A stretch of 64,000 bases of DNA from Dermatophilaceae bacterium Soc4.6 (GCA_039889245.1 JAZGVH010000002.1:2790001-2854000), one strand, 5' to 3'. Shown: positions 1 to 9,619, counted from the first letter of the stretch. Numbers and translations: made by a program. Notes: generated from the letters alone by a model not told the origin.

Positions 1-1
1 C

Positions 2-733
2 AGCCTGCGCACCGGCATCATGGCCGGGTCGCCGTGCCCGGCCGAGATGATGAAGAAGGTCATCGCGGCCGGCATCGACGAGGTCTCGATCTGCTACGGC
101 ATGACCGAGACCTCACCGGTCTCCACCCAGACCCGGGTCGACGACTCCTTCGAGCGCAAGGTCGGCACCGTCGGTCGGGTGGGGCCGCACCTGCAGATCA
201 AGGTCGTCGACCCCGTGAGCGGCGAGGTGCTGCCCCGGGGGAGCGCCGGCGAGCTGGCCACGAGGGGCTACTCGGTCATGATCGGCTACTGGGAGGAGCC
301 GGCCAAGACCGCCGAGGTGCTGCGGGACGGCTGGATGCACACCGGTGACATCGCGGTGATGGACGAGTCGGGATACGTGCAGATCACCGGCCGCATCAAG
401 GACATGGTCATCCGCGGTGGTGAGAACGTCTACCCGCGTGAGATCGAGGAGTTCCTCTACACCCACCCCGACATCCTCGACGCCCAGGTCATCGGGGTGC
501 CCGACGAGAGATACGGCGAGGAGCTGTGCGCCTGGGTGCGGATGCGTGAGGGCGCCGAGCCCGTGACGGCGGAGTCGGTGCGCGCCTTCGCCACCGGCAA
601 GCTGGCGCACTACAAGATCCCGCGCTACGTGCGGATCGTCGACGACTTCCCGATGACCGTGACCGGCAAGGTACGCAAGGTCGAGATGAGGGAGAAGACC
701 GTCGCTGACCTCGGGCTGGCACCCGCTCCCTGA
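2..733 (+). CDS. Acyl-CoA synthetase (AMP-binding), C-terminal part
   Basis: This is the last 243 residues of an adenylate-forming acyl-CoA ligase that activates a carboxylic acid with ATP and loads it on CoA. The reading frame is open to the window edge, so the start lies outside; the first in-window Met is at base 20. Visible motifs are YGMTETSP (A5), HTGDIAVMD and the GRIKDMVIRGGENVYPREIE hinge (A7/A8), and the C-terminal MTVTGKVRK with the catalytic Lys (A10). The pattern resembles ACSF2/medium-chain FadD enzymes, but the substrate cannot be told. The stop is 160 bases before argS and the two are probably not co-transcribed. Confidence 0.93.
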   Translation, partial: SLRTGIMAGSPCPAEMMKKVIAAGIDEVSICYGMTETSPVSTQTRVDDSFERKVGTVGRVGPHLQIKVVDPVSGEVLPRGSAGELATRGYSVMIGYWEEPAKTAEVLRDGWMHTGDIAVMDESGYVQITGRIKDMVIRGGENVYPREIEEFLYTHPDILDAQVIGVPDERYGEELCAWVRMREGAEPVTAESVRAFATGKLAHYKIPRYVRIVDDFPMTVTGKVRKVEMREKTVADLGLAPAP

Positions 734-893
734 GATCAGGGGCGCGGTCGACCTGCGAGGACCCGGTGTCCTGCCACAGGTGGGCCAGACCACGAGCGGC
801 GGTCCCGGTCCGTCTCCGGCGGGGGGTCGGACGTCGCGCTCTGGCGGGCGGGCCCGGATATTGCGGGTGACACCGGACCCTAGGCTGGTGCCC

Positions 894-2636
894 ATGGTCT
901 CGCCCTCCGCTGCGCTCACTCCCCTGCTCACCTCGGCCATCGCCGCAGCCTTCGGCGAGGACCTGCGCGGCGTGGACCCGGTGCTGCGGCCGAGTCAGTT
1001 CGCCGACCTGCAGTGCAACGCCCCGCTCGCGCTGGCTAAACGGCTGGGCCTGCCGCCGCGCGAGGTCGCGGCCAGGATCGTCGCCGCCCTGGCCGACCTC
1101 GACGTGGACGGCACCTGCAGCGGCGTGCAGATCAGTGGCCCGGGCTTCGTCAACCTCACCCTCGCCGACAGCTGGATCGCCTCCAGGGCCACAGACCTCG
1201 GCGCTGACGACCGTCTCGGGGTGCCGCTGCAGGAGCGTCAGGTCGTGCCGATCGACTACTCCGCGCCCAACGTCGCCAAGGAGATGCACGTCGGCCACCT
1301 GCGCACCACGATCGTCGGGGACGCACTGGCGCGCACCCTGACGCACCTGGGCCACACCGTGATCCGGCAGAACCACATCGGTGACTGGGGCACGCCCTTC
1401 GGCATGCTCATCGAGCACCTGCTCGACGTCGGTGACGACTCGGCCGAGGCCGCCCTGCTGCAAAGCGACCCCAACGCCTTCTACCAGGGCGCCCGGACGA
1501 AGTTCGACGCCGGCGAGCCCTTCGCCACGCGCGCCCGGTCGCGGGTCGTGGCCCTCCAGTCCGGTGACGCCGACACGCTCGTGATCTGGCACCGGCTGGT
1601 CGACCTGTCGAAGCAGTACTTCAACCGGATCTACTCCACCCTCGACGTCACGCTCACCGACGCCGACCTGGCGGGGGAGTCGTCCTACAACGACGAGCTG
1701 GCGCAGATCTGCGACGAGCTCGAGGCGGCGGGGATCGCCACGGTCTCCGACGGGGCCCTGTGCGTCTTCCTCGACGGCTACACCGGTCGCGAGGACAAGC
1801 CCGTGCCGCTCATCATCCGCAAGTCCGACGGGGGCTACGGCTACGGCACGACCGACCTGGCGACCATCCGGCACCGGGTGCGCGACCTGCACGCCGACCG
1901 GGTGCTTTACGTCATCGGGGCGACCCAGGCGCTGCATCTGTCGATGGTCTGGGACACCGCCCGCAAGGCGGGGTGGCTGCCCGTCGACGTCGAGGTCGTG
2001 CACGTGCGGATCGGCAGCGTGCTGGGCGCCGACCACAAGATCCTCAAGACCCGCTCGGGTGACTCGATGCGCCTGATGGCCCTGCTCGACGACGCGGTGG
2101 CCAACGCGCACGCGGTGCTCGACGAGCGGCGTCCCGACCTCGACGACGCGACCCGGGACGACATCGCCCCGCAGGTCGGCATCGGCGCGGTGAAGTATGC
2201 CGACCTGTCGGTCGCCCACGACAGCGACTACGTCTTCGACCTCGAGCGGATGCTCGCCCTCACCGGCAATACCGGGCCCTACCTGCAGTACGCCGTGACC
2301 CGCGTGCGCTCGATCTTCCGCGCCGCCGGGGTCGAGGTCGAGGGCGTCGAGCGCGCGGTCGTCGTCACCGAGCCGGGGGAGCGCGCGCTGGCCGTGGCGC
2401 TGCTGAGGTTCGGTGACGTCGTCGCCGCCGTCGGAGACGAGCTCGAGCCCCACCGGCTGTGCGCCTACCTCTTCGACCTGGCCTCGACCTACTCCTCCTT
2501 CTACGAGGAGTGCCCGGTGCTCAAGGCGCCGACGACGCAGCTGCGCGAGTCGCGGTTGGCCCTGTGCGCCCTCACGCTCCGGGTGATGGTGGCGGGCCTG
2601 GAGCTGCTCGGGGTGCGTTCGCCCGCGCAGATGTGA
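894..2636 (+). CDS. argS: Arginyl-tRNA synthetase
   Basis: Charges tRNA-Arg with arginine in the cytoplasm. The 580-residue product has the usual family length. The N-terminal additional domain covers roughly residues 1-115, the class I signature HVGH is at 132-135 after SAPNVAKEMH, and the anticodon-binding domain ends the protein (DLASTYSSFYEECPVL). The canonical KMSK is replaced by a divergent loop near ILKTRSGDSMRL, normal for many ArgS. The ATG at 894 is preferred over upstream starts because a TAGGCT -10 box (881-886) lies 7 bases before it, indicating a leaderless mRNA, and the extra N-terminal residues upstream have no family match. The gene stands alone, convergent with the regulator at 2676. 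Confidence 0.97.
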   Translation: MVSPSAALTPLLTSAIAAAFGEDLRGVDPVLRPSQFADLQCNAPLALAKRLGLPPREVAARIVAALADLDVDGTCSGVQISGPGFVNLTLADSWIASRATDLGADDRLGVPLQERQVVPIDYSAPNVAKEMHVGHLRTTIVGDALARTLTHLGHTVIRQNHIGDWGTPFGMLIEHLLDVGDDSAEAALLQSDPNAFYQGARTKFDAGEPFATRARSRVVALQSGDADTLVIWHRLVDLSKQYFNRIYSTLDVTLTDADLAGESSYNDELAQICDELEAAGIATVSDGALCVFLDGYTGREDKPVPLIIRKSDGGYGYGTTDLATIRHRVRDLHADRVLYVIGATQALHLSMVWDTARKAGWLPVDVEVVHVRIGSVLGADHKILKTRSGDSMRLMALLDDAVANAHAVLDERRPDLDDATRDDIAPQVGIGAVKYADLSVAHDSDYVFDLERMLALTGNTGPYLQYAVTRVRSIFRAAGVEVEGVERAVVVTEPGERALAVALLRFGDVVAAVGDELEPHRLCAYLFDLASTYSSFYEECPVLKAPTTQLRESRLALCALTLRVMVAGLELLGVRSPAQM

Positions 2637-2675
2637 CGGCCCGCCAGCGGGCCCGCGCCCGGCACCAGCGTCGCC

Positions 2676-3605
2676 CTACGTCTCCCGGTGGGAGGGTGGG
2701 TCACAGCGCACCAGATCGAGGGCGAAGGCGACGTAGTCCTGGGCGACCTGCTCGGCGCTCGCCGACCCGTCGGGGCGGAACCACTGGGGCAGAGCGGTGC
2801 ACAGCGTCACGACGGCGCGGGCCGCCTCGTGCGGCACAGGGGTGGTGAAGGCTCCCTCGCGCACGCCGTCCTCGACGGCGTCGTCGACGACGCGCTGCTC
2901 CTGCACCCGCAGGGCGGTGACGCGGGCCCGCTCGCCCGGCTCGAGGCTGCGCATCTCGGAGGCGCCGACGAAGCCCAGCTCGCGGCGGTGGGTGTGGAAG
3001 AGGGCGAGGCACTCGACGACGAGCGCGAAGCGCTCGACCGCATCGCGTCCCTGGGCCCTGGCCGCCTCGGTGCGGACGCGCAGGTCGTGCATCGTCAGGT
3101 CGAGCAGCGCGACCAGCATCTCCTGCTTGCTGGGGTAGTGGTGGTAGAGGCCGGGCACCGACAGTCCGGCGCGCTCGGCGATGGTGCGCATCGACGCGCC
3201 GTGGTAGCCGAACTCCAGGAAGGAGGAGAGCGCCCCCGTCAGCGCGGCGTCGAGGCTCAGCGGGGGGAAGGCGCGCCAGTCGACCGGGGTGGGAAACGCC
3301 ACGTCAGCTGTCGTCTCCGTCGACCGGCGCACGGCGGGTCCGTGACCGGCCGCGCCATGGGGCGCGAGCAGCCGCTCCACCGGCACGTCGAGCGCCCGCG
3401 CCACCCGGGTGAGCCGCTCGCTCGAGACGCCGGTCTTGCCGGTCTCGATGCCGCTGAGGGTTGCCGGGCTCACGCCCACGAGGAGGGCCAGGTCGCGCAG
3501 GGTCTGGCCGCGGCCCTGGCGCACGCGACGGATGCTCGCCCCCAGCGCGGCACGGTGACCGATGGGCGCGGCAGGCGGCGGGGTCGGTGCCGCAGCCGAG
3601 GTCAT
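2676..3605 (-). CDS. XRE-TetR fusion transcriptional regulator
   Basis: A 309-residue DNA-binding protein with two different helix-turn-helix units. Residues about 20-85 form a HTH_3 (Cro/C1) domain (TLRDLALLVGVSPATLSGIE), and about 130-185 a TetR N-terminal domain (MRTIAERAGLSVPGLYHHYP), followed by a helical TetR ligand-binding/dimerisation region. It is divergent from the cyclase/acyl-CoA synthetase pair at 3836, with two palindromes between them, so it probably represses that pair in response to an acyl-CoA or aromatic acid; that is inference. A TAGCGT box lies 6 bases before the ATG, so the transcript is probably leaderless. Confidence 0.88.
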   Translation of the reverse strand: MTSAAAPTPPPAAPIGHRAALGASIRRVRQGRGQTLRDLALLVGVSPATLSGIETGKTGVSSERLTRVARALDVPVERLLAPHGAAGHGPAVRRSTETTADVAFPTPVDWRAFPPLSLDAALTGALSSFLEFGYHGASMRTIAERAGLSVPGLYHHYPSKQEMLVALLDLTMHDLRVRTEAARAQGRDAVERFALVVECLALFHTHRRELGFVGASEMRSLEPGERARVTALRVQEQRVVDDAVEDGVREGAFTTPVPHEAARAVVTLCTALPQWFRPDGSASAEQVAQDYVAFALDLVRCDPPSHRET

Positions 3606-3674
3606 GACGGCACGCTAGCGGGGCCGCCGAGCCCCGGCCACGTGAAGCGGTGTCTCGCCGCACGTCGTGCTCCT

Positions 3675-3786
3675 TTCAGCAATGCTGAATCCCATGTGGT
3701 GAGACCGTCGGTGAACACACCTCTTGACACAGCACTTCTGGCTGGACAGGCTGGCCGACGACATCCAATGCCGAGCAATCGCTCGG
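3675..3786. promoter_or_regulatory. Divergent control region with two palindromes
   Basis: The 230-base gap between the XRE-TetR regulator and the cyclase gene holds a perfect 15-base palindrome TTCAGCAATGCTGAA (3675-3689) and a second inverted repeat CCGAGC-N4-GCTCGG (3771-3786). A -35-like TTGACA is at 3724-3729. Two different operators would fit a regulator with two different helix-turn-helix domains. The cyclase gene has an AGGAGG ribosome site at 3825-3832, so it is a leadered transcript. Confidence 0.55.
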
Positions 3787-3835
3787 TCGGCCACGTCTGC
3801 TGCAACGACGCTGCCCACCGGCCCAGGAGGATCCC

Positions 3836-4813
3836 ATGTCTGATTCCGCGACCCCCGCGACCCCCGTCGTCCCGCCCCTGGGCGACCTGCTCAAGGACTC
3901 CCCGAAGAACTGGGGCAAGTGGGGAGCCGACGACGAGGTCGGTGGCCTGAACTACCTCGGCACCGAGCAGGTGCTCGCCGCGGCCTCGCTGATCCGCTCG
4001 GGAAAGGTCTTCACCCTCCAGCGTCTCATCGGCGACCCCAAGGGTGACCCGGTCTGGCCGGGGCGCACCCCCGCCGAGCGCACGCAGATCCTCGACGAGT
4101 CGACGTGGGACGGCGGCGGCGGCCCGGCCTACCCCGGCGGCCTGCACTACGCCGACGACAAGATCAACGCCTTCCTGCAGGGCTCCACCCAGTACGACGC
4201 CCTCGGGCACGTCTGGTACGACGGGCAGCTCTGGAACGGCTACGACGCGCGCACGACCATCGGCGGCCTGCAGAAGGCGAGCATCGAGCCGATCGCCCAG
4301 CGCGGCGTCGTCGGGCGGGCCGTGCTGCTCGACATGGCGCGCTTCCGCGGCAAGCCGAACCTCGACTCGGCCGAGACCTACACGCACGATGACCTGCTCG
4401 CCTGCGCCGCGGCCCAGGGCGTCGAGCTGCGCAAGCGCGACATCATCGTCATCCGCACCAACTTCCTCCAGCTCTTCTTCGAGCTCGGCGACGCGTTCTA
4501 CGAGGGCTTCTGTGAGCCCGGTCTGGTCTACAGCCCCGAGCTCGTGCAGTGGTTCGCCGACATGGAGATCCCCAACCTCGTCACCGACACCATCGCCAAC
4601 GAGGTGACGACCGACCCCAACAACGGCGTCGCCCTGGTGCTGCACAACGCCCTGATGCGCAACCTCGGCGTGACCCTCACCGAGATCGCCGACCTCGAGC
4701 TGCTCGCCGACGACTGCGCGGCCGACGGTGTCTACGAGTTCTTCTACGCCGCAGCGCCGCTCAAGGTGGCTCTCGGCAGCGGCTCGCCGGTCAACCCCCT
4801 CGCGATCAAGTAG
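3836..4813 (+). CDS. Cyclase family protein (kynurenine formamidase-like fold)
   Basis: A 325-residue member of the cyclase family (PF04199), metal-dependent hydrolases that open amide, lactone or ring structures. The family metal-site region is visible as STQYDALGHVWYDG near residue 120, the variant form of HxGTHxD seen in the long bacterial subgroup. A second conserved block is PNLVTDTIANE. No signal peptide is present. It starts at ATG with a clear AGGAGG and is followed 5 bases after its stop by an acyl-CoA ligase, so the two make one operon, possibly opening a ring and then activating the acid. The true substrate cannot be inferred. Confidence 0.85.
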   Translation: MSDSATPATPVVPPLGDLLKDSPKNWGKWGADDEVGGLNYLGTEQVLAAASLIRSGKVFTLQRLIGDPKGDPVWPGRTPAERTQILDESTWDGGGGPAYPGGLHYADDKINAFLQGSTQYDALGHVWYDGQLWNGYDARTTIGGLQKASIEPIAQRGVVGRAVLLDMARFRGKPNLDSAETYTHDDLLACAAAQGVELRKRDIIVIRTNFLQLFFELGDAFYEGFCEPGLVYSPELVQWFADMEIPNLVTDTIANEVTTDPNNGVALVLHNALMRNLGVTLTEIADLELLADDCAADGVYEFFYAAAPLKVALGSGSPVNPLAIK

Positions 4814-4818
4814 GGGCC

Positions 4819-6465
4819 GTGAGCGTCTACGACGAGCGCCCCTGGCTGCCCCTCTACGCCGGCGGGCCGGCCGAGCTCACGCCGGAGTTCGTCGACGCCC
4901 TGTCGATGTTCGAGGCCGGGCTGGCGGCCGAGCCCGACGGGGTCGCCATCCGCTACTTCGACGGGGCGCTGAGCCGGGCCGAGCTCGCAGAGCAGAGCGA
5001 CGCGCTCGCCGTGGCCCTGCTCGACCACGGCTTCCAGCGCGGCGACCGGCTGGCGGTCTACCTGCAGAACGTGCCCCAGTTCGTCGTCTGCCTGCTGGCC
5101 ACGTGGAAGGCCGGCGGTGTGATGGTCTCGATCAACCCCATGAGCCGGGTGCGCGAGCTGTCCTACCTGCTCAAGGACTCCGGAGCTACGGTGCTCGTCT
5201 CGCTCGAGACGCTCTACGACGAGGTGGCGCGCGAGGTCGTGCCCGACACCGCCGTCACCCTCGTGCTCACCACCAGTGAGCTCGAGCACCAGACCCGCCA
5301 CGACCCGCGCCTCTTCGCCGGTCTGGGCCGCACGCGGCACGACGGCACGAGCGACCTCTCCGAGGTCATCAGCCGGTATGCCGGGCAGTCACCCCCACCG
5401 GTCTCGCTCGCCGCCGACGACGTCGCCTTCCTGACCTACACGTCCGGCACCACCGGCGTGCCCAAGGGGGCGATGAACACCCACGGCAACGTCGTCTTCA
5501 CCGCGATGGTCTACCGCGACTGCGCCCGGTTCGCCTCGGGGGGCTCGGTCTTCGGCATCGCGCCGCTCTTCCACATCACCGGCCTGATCGGTCACGTCGC
5601 CGTGAGCTTCCTGTCGCCGCTGACCCTCGTGCTGGCCTACCGCTTCGAGGCGGGGGTCGTGCTCGATGCACTCGTCGAGCACCGTCCGACCGTCACGATC
5701 GGGGCCATCACGGCCTTCAACGCGCTGCTGGCGTCACCCGACTTCAGTCGCGACGCCTTCTCGTCGTTCACGTCCGTCTACTCCGGTGGCGCCGCGATCT
5801 CGCCGACGGCAGAGAAGGCCTTCCGGGTCGCCACCGGGCAGCAGGTGCACAACGCCTACGGCCTCACCGAGACCACCAGCCCGATGACCTTGACGCCCTT
5901 CGGCGCCGACTCCCCGGTCGACCCGACGTCGGGCGCTCTCTCGGTCGGTGCGCCGGCCCCCAGCACGATCGTGCGGATCCAGGACGAGCAGGGGGGCGAC
6001 CTGCCTCTCGGCGAGGTAGGCGAGATCGTCGCCGACGGCCCGCAGGTCGTTGCCGGCTACTGGGGCAAGCCCGACGAGACGGCGGCCAACCTGCCGGGCG
6101 GAGCCCTGCGCAGCGGTGACGTGGGCTTCATGAACGAGGCCGGCTGGGTCTTCATCGTCGACCGCAAGAAGGACATGATCAACGCCTCTGGCTACAAGGT
6201 GTGGCCGCGCGAGGTGGAGGACGTGCTGGCCGAGCACCCCGCGGTGCGGGAGGCGGCCGTCGTGGGGGTGCCGGACGAGAAGCGGGGCGAGACGGTGAAG
6301 GCCTTCGTCAGCCTGAAGGCGGGCACCCACGCCGAGCCCGACGAGCTCATCGCGCACTGCAAGGAGCGGATGGCGGCCTACAAGTACCCGCGGCAGGTCG
6401 TCGTGGTCGACGAGCTGCCGAAGACCGTCACCGGCAAGATCCTGCGCCGCGAGCTGCGCGGCTGA
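4819..6465 (+). CDS. Long-chain / aromatic acid-CoA ligase (AMP-binding)
   Basis: A 548-residue adenylate-forming ligase. The P-loop YTSGTTGVPKGAM, YGLTETTSP, GDVGFMNEAGW, the VDRKKDMINASGYKVWPREV hinge and PKTVTGKILRREL are all intact, so the enzyme should be active. The GTG at 4819 begins 5 bases after the cyclase stop; longer upstream starts would read through that gene in another frame. Translation is probably coupled to the cyclase. Substrate is unknown; activation of the product of the neighbouring cyclase is the obvious suggestion. Confidence 0.93.
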   Translation: MSVYDERPWLPLYAGGPAELTPEFVDALSMFEAGLAAEPDGVAIRYFDGALSRAELAEQSDALAVALLDHGFQRGDRLAVYLQNVPQFVVCLLATWKAGGVMVSINPMSRVRELSYLLKDSGATVLVSLETLYDEVAREVVPDTAVTLVLTTSELEHQTRHDPRLFAGLGRTRHDGTSDLSEVISRYAGQSPPPVSLAADDVAFLTYTSGTTGVPKGAMNTHGNVVFTAMVYRDCARFASGGSVFGIAPLFHITGLIGHVAVSFLSPLTLVLAYRFEAGVVLDALVEHRPTVTIGAITAFNALLASPDFSRDAFSSFTSVYSGGAAISPTAEKAFRVATGQQVHNAYGLTETTSPMTLTPFGADSPVDPTSGALSVGAPAPSTIVRIQDEQGGDLPLGEVGEIVADGPQVVAGYWGKPDETAANLPGGALRSGDVGFMNEAGWVFIVDRKKDMINASGYKVWPREVEDVLAEHPAVREAAVVGVPDEKRGETVKAFVSLKAGTHAEPDELIAHCKERMAAYKYPRQVVVVDELPKTVTGKILRRELRG

Positions 6466-6607
6466 TGCACGCGGGCCGGGGCCGCGTTGCCTGCTGGTGA
6501 GGCACAGCAGGCACACTCTGGCTAATTCGGGCTATTCTGGCGCGGTGGGTGCCGGTTCCCACTATCGTGCTCTTGCCGGGGCCGGGACGTTTCGGGAGGG
6601 TGAGCGA

Positions 6608-8647
6608 GTGACCGACAGCGACGGTGGTCTCGGGCAGGAGCTCCGGTCGCTGCGGCTGGCGCAGGACATGTCGGGTGGCGCCACCTTCGTGGTCGACCTC
6701 GGCCTGCGCATGGTGTCGGCCAGCGGGCCCGATCTGGCCGCAGCCGGGATGGACGGGGACGCGCTGCGGGGCCAGCAGCTGACCGACATCCTCGGACCAA
6801 GCGCCCCTACGGCCCTGCTCGAGGCCTACGGGTCGGCGGTGGCGGGACGGGACGCCGACCTCGAGTTCGTCGACCAGGTGAGCGGGCGACTCTTCCGGGT
6901 CGAGATCCGGCCCCTGCGTGGGGTCGGCGAGACGGTCATCGGTGCCGTGGCGCGGTCGACCGACCTGTCGGCGATGCGGGCCAAGGAGGCCCAGCTGGAG
7001 CACGCCGCCGCCCTCAACGTCATGGGCGTCTCGACCTACGACGTGCGCTCGGGGTGGCACCACGACCAGTGCACCATGGACCTGCTGGGGCTCGACGACC
7101 CGACGGTCGAGGCCGCGGAGCTGATCGAGCAGGCCGTGCTGCCCGAGGACCGAGAGGGGCTCGTCGCGAGCTGGCGCCTGCTGCGGGTCGACGGCGGGCG
7201 AGCGACCGTCACCTACCGGGTCCGGAGCAGGCCCGGGGCCGACGTGCGGCCCGGCTCTGAACGGCGCATCCAGTGCACGATCGACGTGGTCATCGGCCAG
7301 GAGGGTCAGCTCCTGCGGGTCGTCTCGACCCAGATCGACGTGACCGCCGCATCGAGGGCCGCGGCCGAGATCGAGCGGGCCCGTCAGCGGGTGCACGCCG
7401 ACCGGCTGACGATGGTGCGCGACTTCAGCGCCGTGCTCACCTCCGCGCACCTCTCGATCGGCGACATCATCGAGACCGTGAGCGACCTGGCGGCGGTCGC
7501 GCTGGGAGGCGGCACCAGCCTGGCCGAGCTCTCGGCCGACGGCTCAGGTCTCGTGCGCTCCGCCGTCAGCCACCAGGACGGGGCGACCAAGGAGACCATG
7601 GCCCGGTGGTTCGGCTCGGCGACCGGAGTGCCAGGCCCGATGGGGCCCCTCCGGCAGCGGGTCATCGAGACCGGCCGAGCCTGGAACAGCAACGACGTCC
7701 CCGACTGGAGGCAGGCGTTCGAGGCCGAGGAGGGCCGGCCGCCGTTCGCCGGTCTGAGGCACCTCGTCATCCTCCCGGTCTGCGACCGTGCGCGGGTGGT
7801 GGGCCTCCTGGCCATTCTCCGCACGGACGGCAGCGAGCCCTTCGTGGAAGCCGACATCGACCTGGCCCAGATCCTCGCGGACCGTGCGGGCGCGGCCATC
7901 ATCTCCGACCGGGCCGTGGTGTCAGAGATCTACGAGCGCGAACGGCGCCGGGTCGAGAGCCTCCTGCTCGACGACGCCCGCAGCCAGCGTCGCGGGCTGG
8001 TGGAGCGTCTCTCGGCGACGGAGTCGCGCGAGCGCCGGCTGCTGGCGGAGGCGGTGCACGACGAGCCGATCCAGCTCATTGCCGCGGCGAGGCTGCGGGT
8101 CATGGCCCTGGGCCGACGTCTCGACAAGGAGGCCGCCGCCGAGGGCGGGCCGGCTCGACAGCCCACGCACGACGAGACGGCGCGCATCGGCACGATCCTC
8201 GAGACCGCGATGGAGCGGTTGCGGCTGCTGATCGTCGCGCTCTCGCCCCAGGACTTCGAGGACGGGCTGGTCGCCGCCCTGGGTGAGGTGGCCGATGGCA
8301 CCTTCCGCGGCACCCAGACGGTGGTGACGTGTACAGGCCCCGAGGCGTTGCCGCTGACGGCTGAGCAGCAGCAGGCAGCCCTGCTGATCCTGCGCGAGGC
8401 GCTGGTCAACGCGCGACAGCACGCGAACGCGGTGCAGGTGGTCGTGCAGGTGCAGGTCGAGCCCACCCAGACCGTGCTGAGCGTCGTGGACGACGGCGTG
8501 GGCAGCGCCGACATCGGCCCACGCAAGGGCCACCTCGGCATGGTGTCGATGCGCGCCCGGGCCGAGGACGCCGGCGGTCAGCTGACGGTGGAGAGCGCCG
8601 TGGCCGTCGGCACCACCGTGGTTCTCACCTTCCCCCTGCCGGACTGA
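6608..8647 (+). CDS. PAS/GAF sensor histidine kinase (HisKA_3 type)
   Basis: A 679-residue cytoplasmic sensor kinase with no membrane segment. Two PAS-like regions (about residues 20-110 and 130-255), a GAF domain (about 275-430), and a NarX/DesK-type dimerisation domain with the phospho-acceptor His484 (AEAVHDEPIQ) are followed by an HATPase with REALVNARQHA and DDGVGS. The GTG at 6608 has GGGAGGGTGAG immediately upstream. No response regulator is adjacent, so it is an orphan; NarL-type or receiver-only regulators at 42967 and 43916 are possible partners in this window. Confidence 0.9.
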   Translation: MTDSDGGLGQELRSLRLAQDMSGGATFVVDLGLRMVSASGPDLAAAGMDGDALRGQQLTDILGPSAPTALLEAYGSAVAGRDADLEFVDQVSGRLFRVEIRPLRGVGETVIGAVARSTDLSAMRAKEAQLEHAAALNVMGVSTYDVRSGWHHDQCTMDLLGLDDPTVEAAELIEQAVLPEDREGLVASWRLLRVDGGRATVTYRVRSRPGADVRPGSERRIQCTIDVVIGQEGQLLRVVSTQIDVTAASRAAAEIERARQRVHADRLTMVRDFSAVLTSAHLSIGDIIETVSDLAAVALGGGTSLAELSADGSGLVRSAVSHQDGATKETMARWFGSATGVPGPMGPLRQRVIETGRAWNSNDVPDWRQAFEAEEGRPPFAGLRHLVILPVCDRARVVGLLAILRTDGSEPFVEADIDLAQILADRAGAAIISDRAVVSEIYERERRRVESLLLDDARSQRRGLVERLSATESRERRLLAEAVHDEPIQLIAAARLRVMALGRRLDKEAAAEGGPARQPTHDETARIGTILETAMERLRLLIVALSPQDFEDGLVAALGEVADGTFRGTQTVVTCTGPEALPLTAEQQQAALLILREALVNARQHANAVQVVVQVQVEPTQTVLSVVDDGVGSADIGPRKGHLGMVSMRARAEDAGGQLTVESAVAVGTTVVLTFPLPD

Positions 8648-8752
8648 CTCCGACGGGGAGCCGACAGCGGCCCCACAGCCGACCCCCAGCGCCGCGGCCC
8701 AGAGTCGAGCCCACGGCCCGGAGGACCTGGGTCCGACGTCGAAGGAGTCCCG

Positions 8753-9403
8753 ATGACCATGCCCGCCGCGGCCCGCTACCCGCTCGACCTGCCCCTCGAG
8801 CTGCACGGACCGGCATCCGAGTGGAGCCGGTGCTCGACGCTCGTGCGGGTCGTGACCGCAGAGCCGGGGGCGCTGCGGCCGGCGAGGAGGCTGGTCGACG
8901 ACGTGCTCGCGGGCATGGACCTCACGGCTGACGGCCGACCCCGGGCCGCGGACCGCTGCGCGCAGGTCGTCGCGTCCAGGCTCGGGGTCGGCACCCTCGT
9001 CAGCCTCGGCGGTGACATCTCCACCGCGGGGCCCGCGGGCGCGTCGGCCGACTCCGGGTGGGACGTGCTCGTGCAGGACGTCGATGGTGGGCCGGCCAGC
9101 GTAATCGCCGTCCCGACCGGGCTCGCCCTCGCGACGGTCGCCGTTCCGGGCCGGGCCCGGTGGCGTGCAGTGACCGTGGTCGCCGCCGACTGCGTCACCG
9201 CTCGGGCGGTTGCGACGAGGCTGCTCGACCACCCTGGTGGGGGTGACGGGTCCTGGTCGGTGGGACTGCCGCTGCGCGCGGTCCGGCTCGACGGCACGGT
9301 CGAGGTCGCCGGTGGCTGGCCGGCCGATGCCGAGACCGGCGACACACCGGTGGTCGATCTCGACGATTCACGGGACAGTTGCCGCGTGCTGGGGCTACTC
9401 TGA
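8753..9403 (+). CDS. Degenerate ApbE-like protein
   Basis: A 216-residue soluble protein that looks like the C-terminal half of ApbE, the FAD:protein FMN transferase. The segment around residue 80 reads GVGTLVSLGGDIS, matching the ApbE LVNLGGD flavin-binding block, and VTVVAADCVTARAVATRLL matches the end of the ApbE fold. The N-terminal domain and the HIIDPRTG catalytic block are missing, so it is probably not a working transferase. It has a GAAGGAG ribosome site and lies 105 bases after the sensor kinase. Family assignment is by eye and moderately sure. Confidence 0.55.
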   Translation: MTMPAAARYPLDLPLELHGPASEWSRCSTLVRVVTAEPGALRPARRLVDDVLAGMDLTADGRPRAADRCAQVVASRLGVGTLVSLGGDISTAGPAGASADSGWDVLVQDVDGGPASVIAVPTGLALATVAVPGRARWRAVTVVAADCVTARAVATRLLDHPGGGDGSWSVGLPLRAVRLDGTVEVAGGWPADAETGDTPVVDLDDSRDSCRVLGLL

Positions 9404-9478
9404 AGTGGTTGCGACATCAACAGTCGCTGCCGGGAGGTACCTCACCTCCCTCAGAACCCTCCGGGGCTCCCAAGAACC

Positions 9479-9519
9479 CTGAAGGCCCGCGATGAGCCCC
9501 GAGTCTCGCGGGCCTTCAG
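9479..9519 (+). terminator. Intrinsic terminator after the ApbE-like gene
   Basis: A perfect 14-bp inverted repeat (arms 9479-9492 and 9506-9519, core GAAGGCCCGCGA) with a 13-base loop is followed by TCTTG. It separates the ApbE-like gene from pntA. A second, smaller hairpin, GGGAGGT with ACCTCCC, lies just upstream near 9432-9450. Confidence 0.7.
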
Positions 9520-9619
9520 TCTTGCCCGGGGTACCCGTCGCGAGGTGTGTGAGCACCGACACGCGGCGGCGAGGAGCGCAGAGTTTCCGCCCAGGCTCCC
9601 GAGCGTCTAGGTTTCGCGC

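Noticed and set aside
489-2453. Long minus-strand open frame over argS (654 codons)
   Set aside because: It is the complement of argS, codes low-complexity Arg/Gly/Val text and has no motif; high GC makes such frames common.
9404-9475. Possible riboswitch before pntA
   Set aside because: The hairpins precede a full terminator that ends the ApbE-like gene, and pntA looks leaderless.
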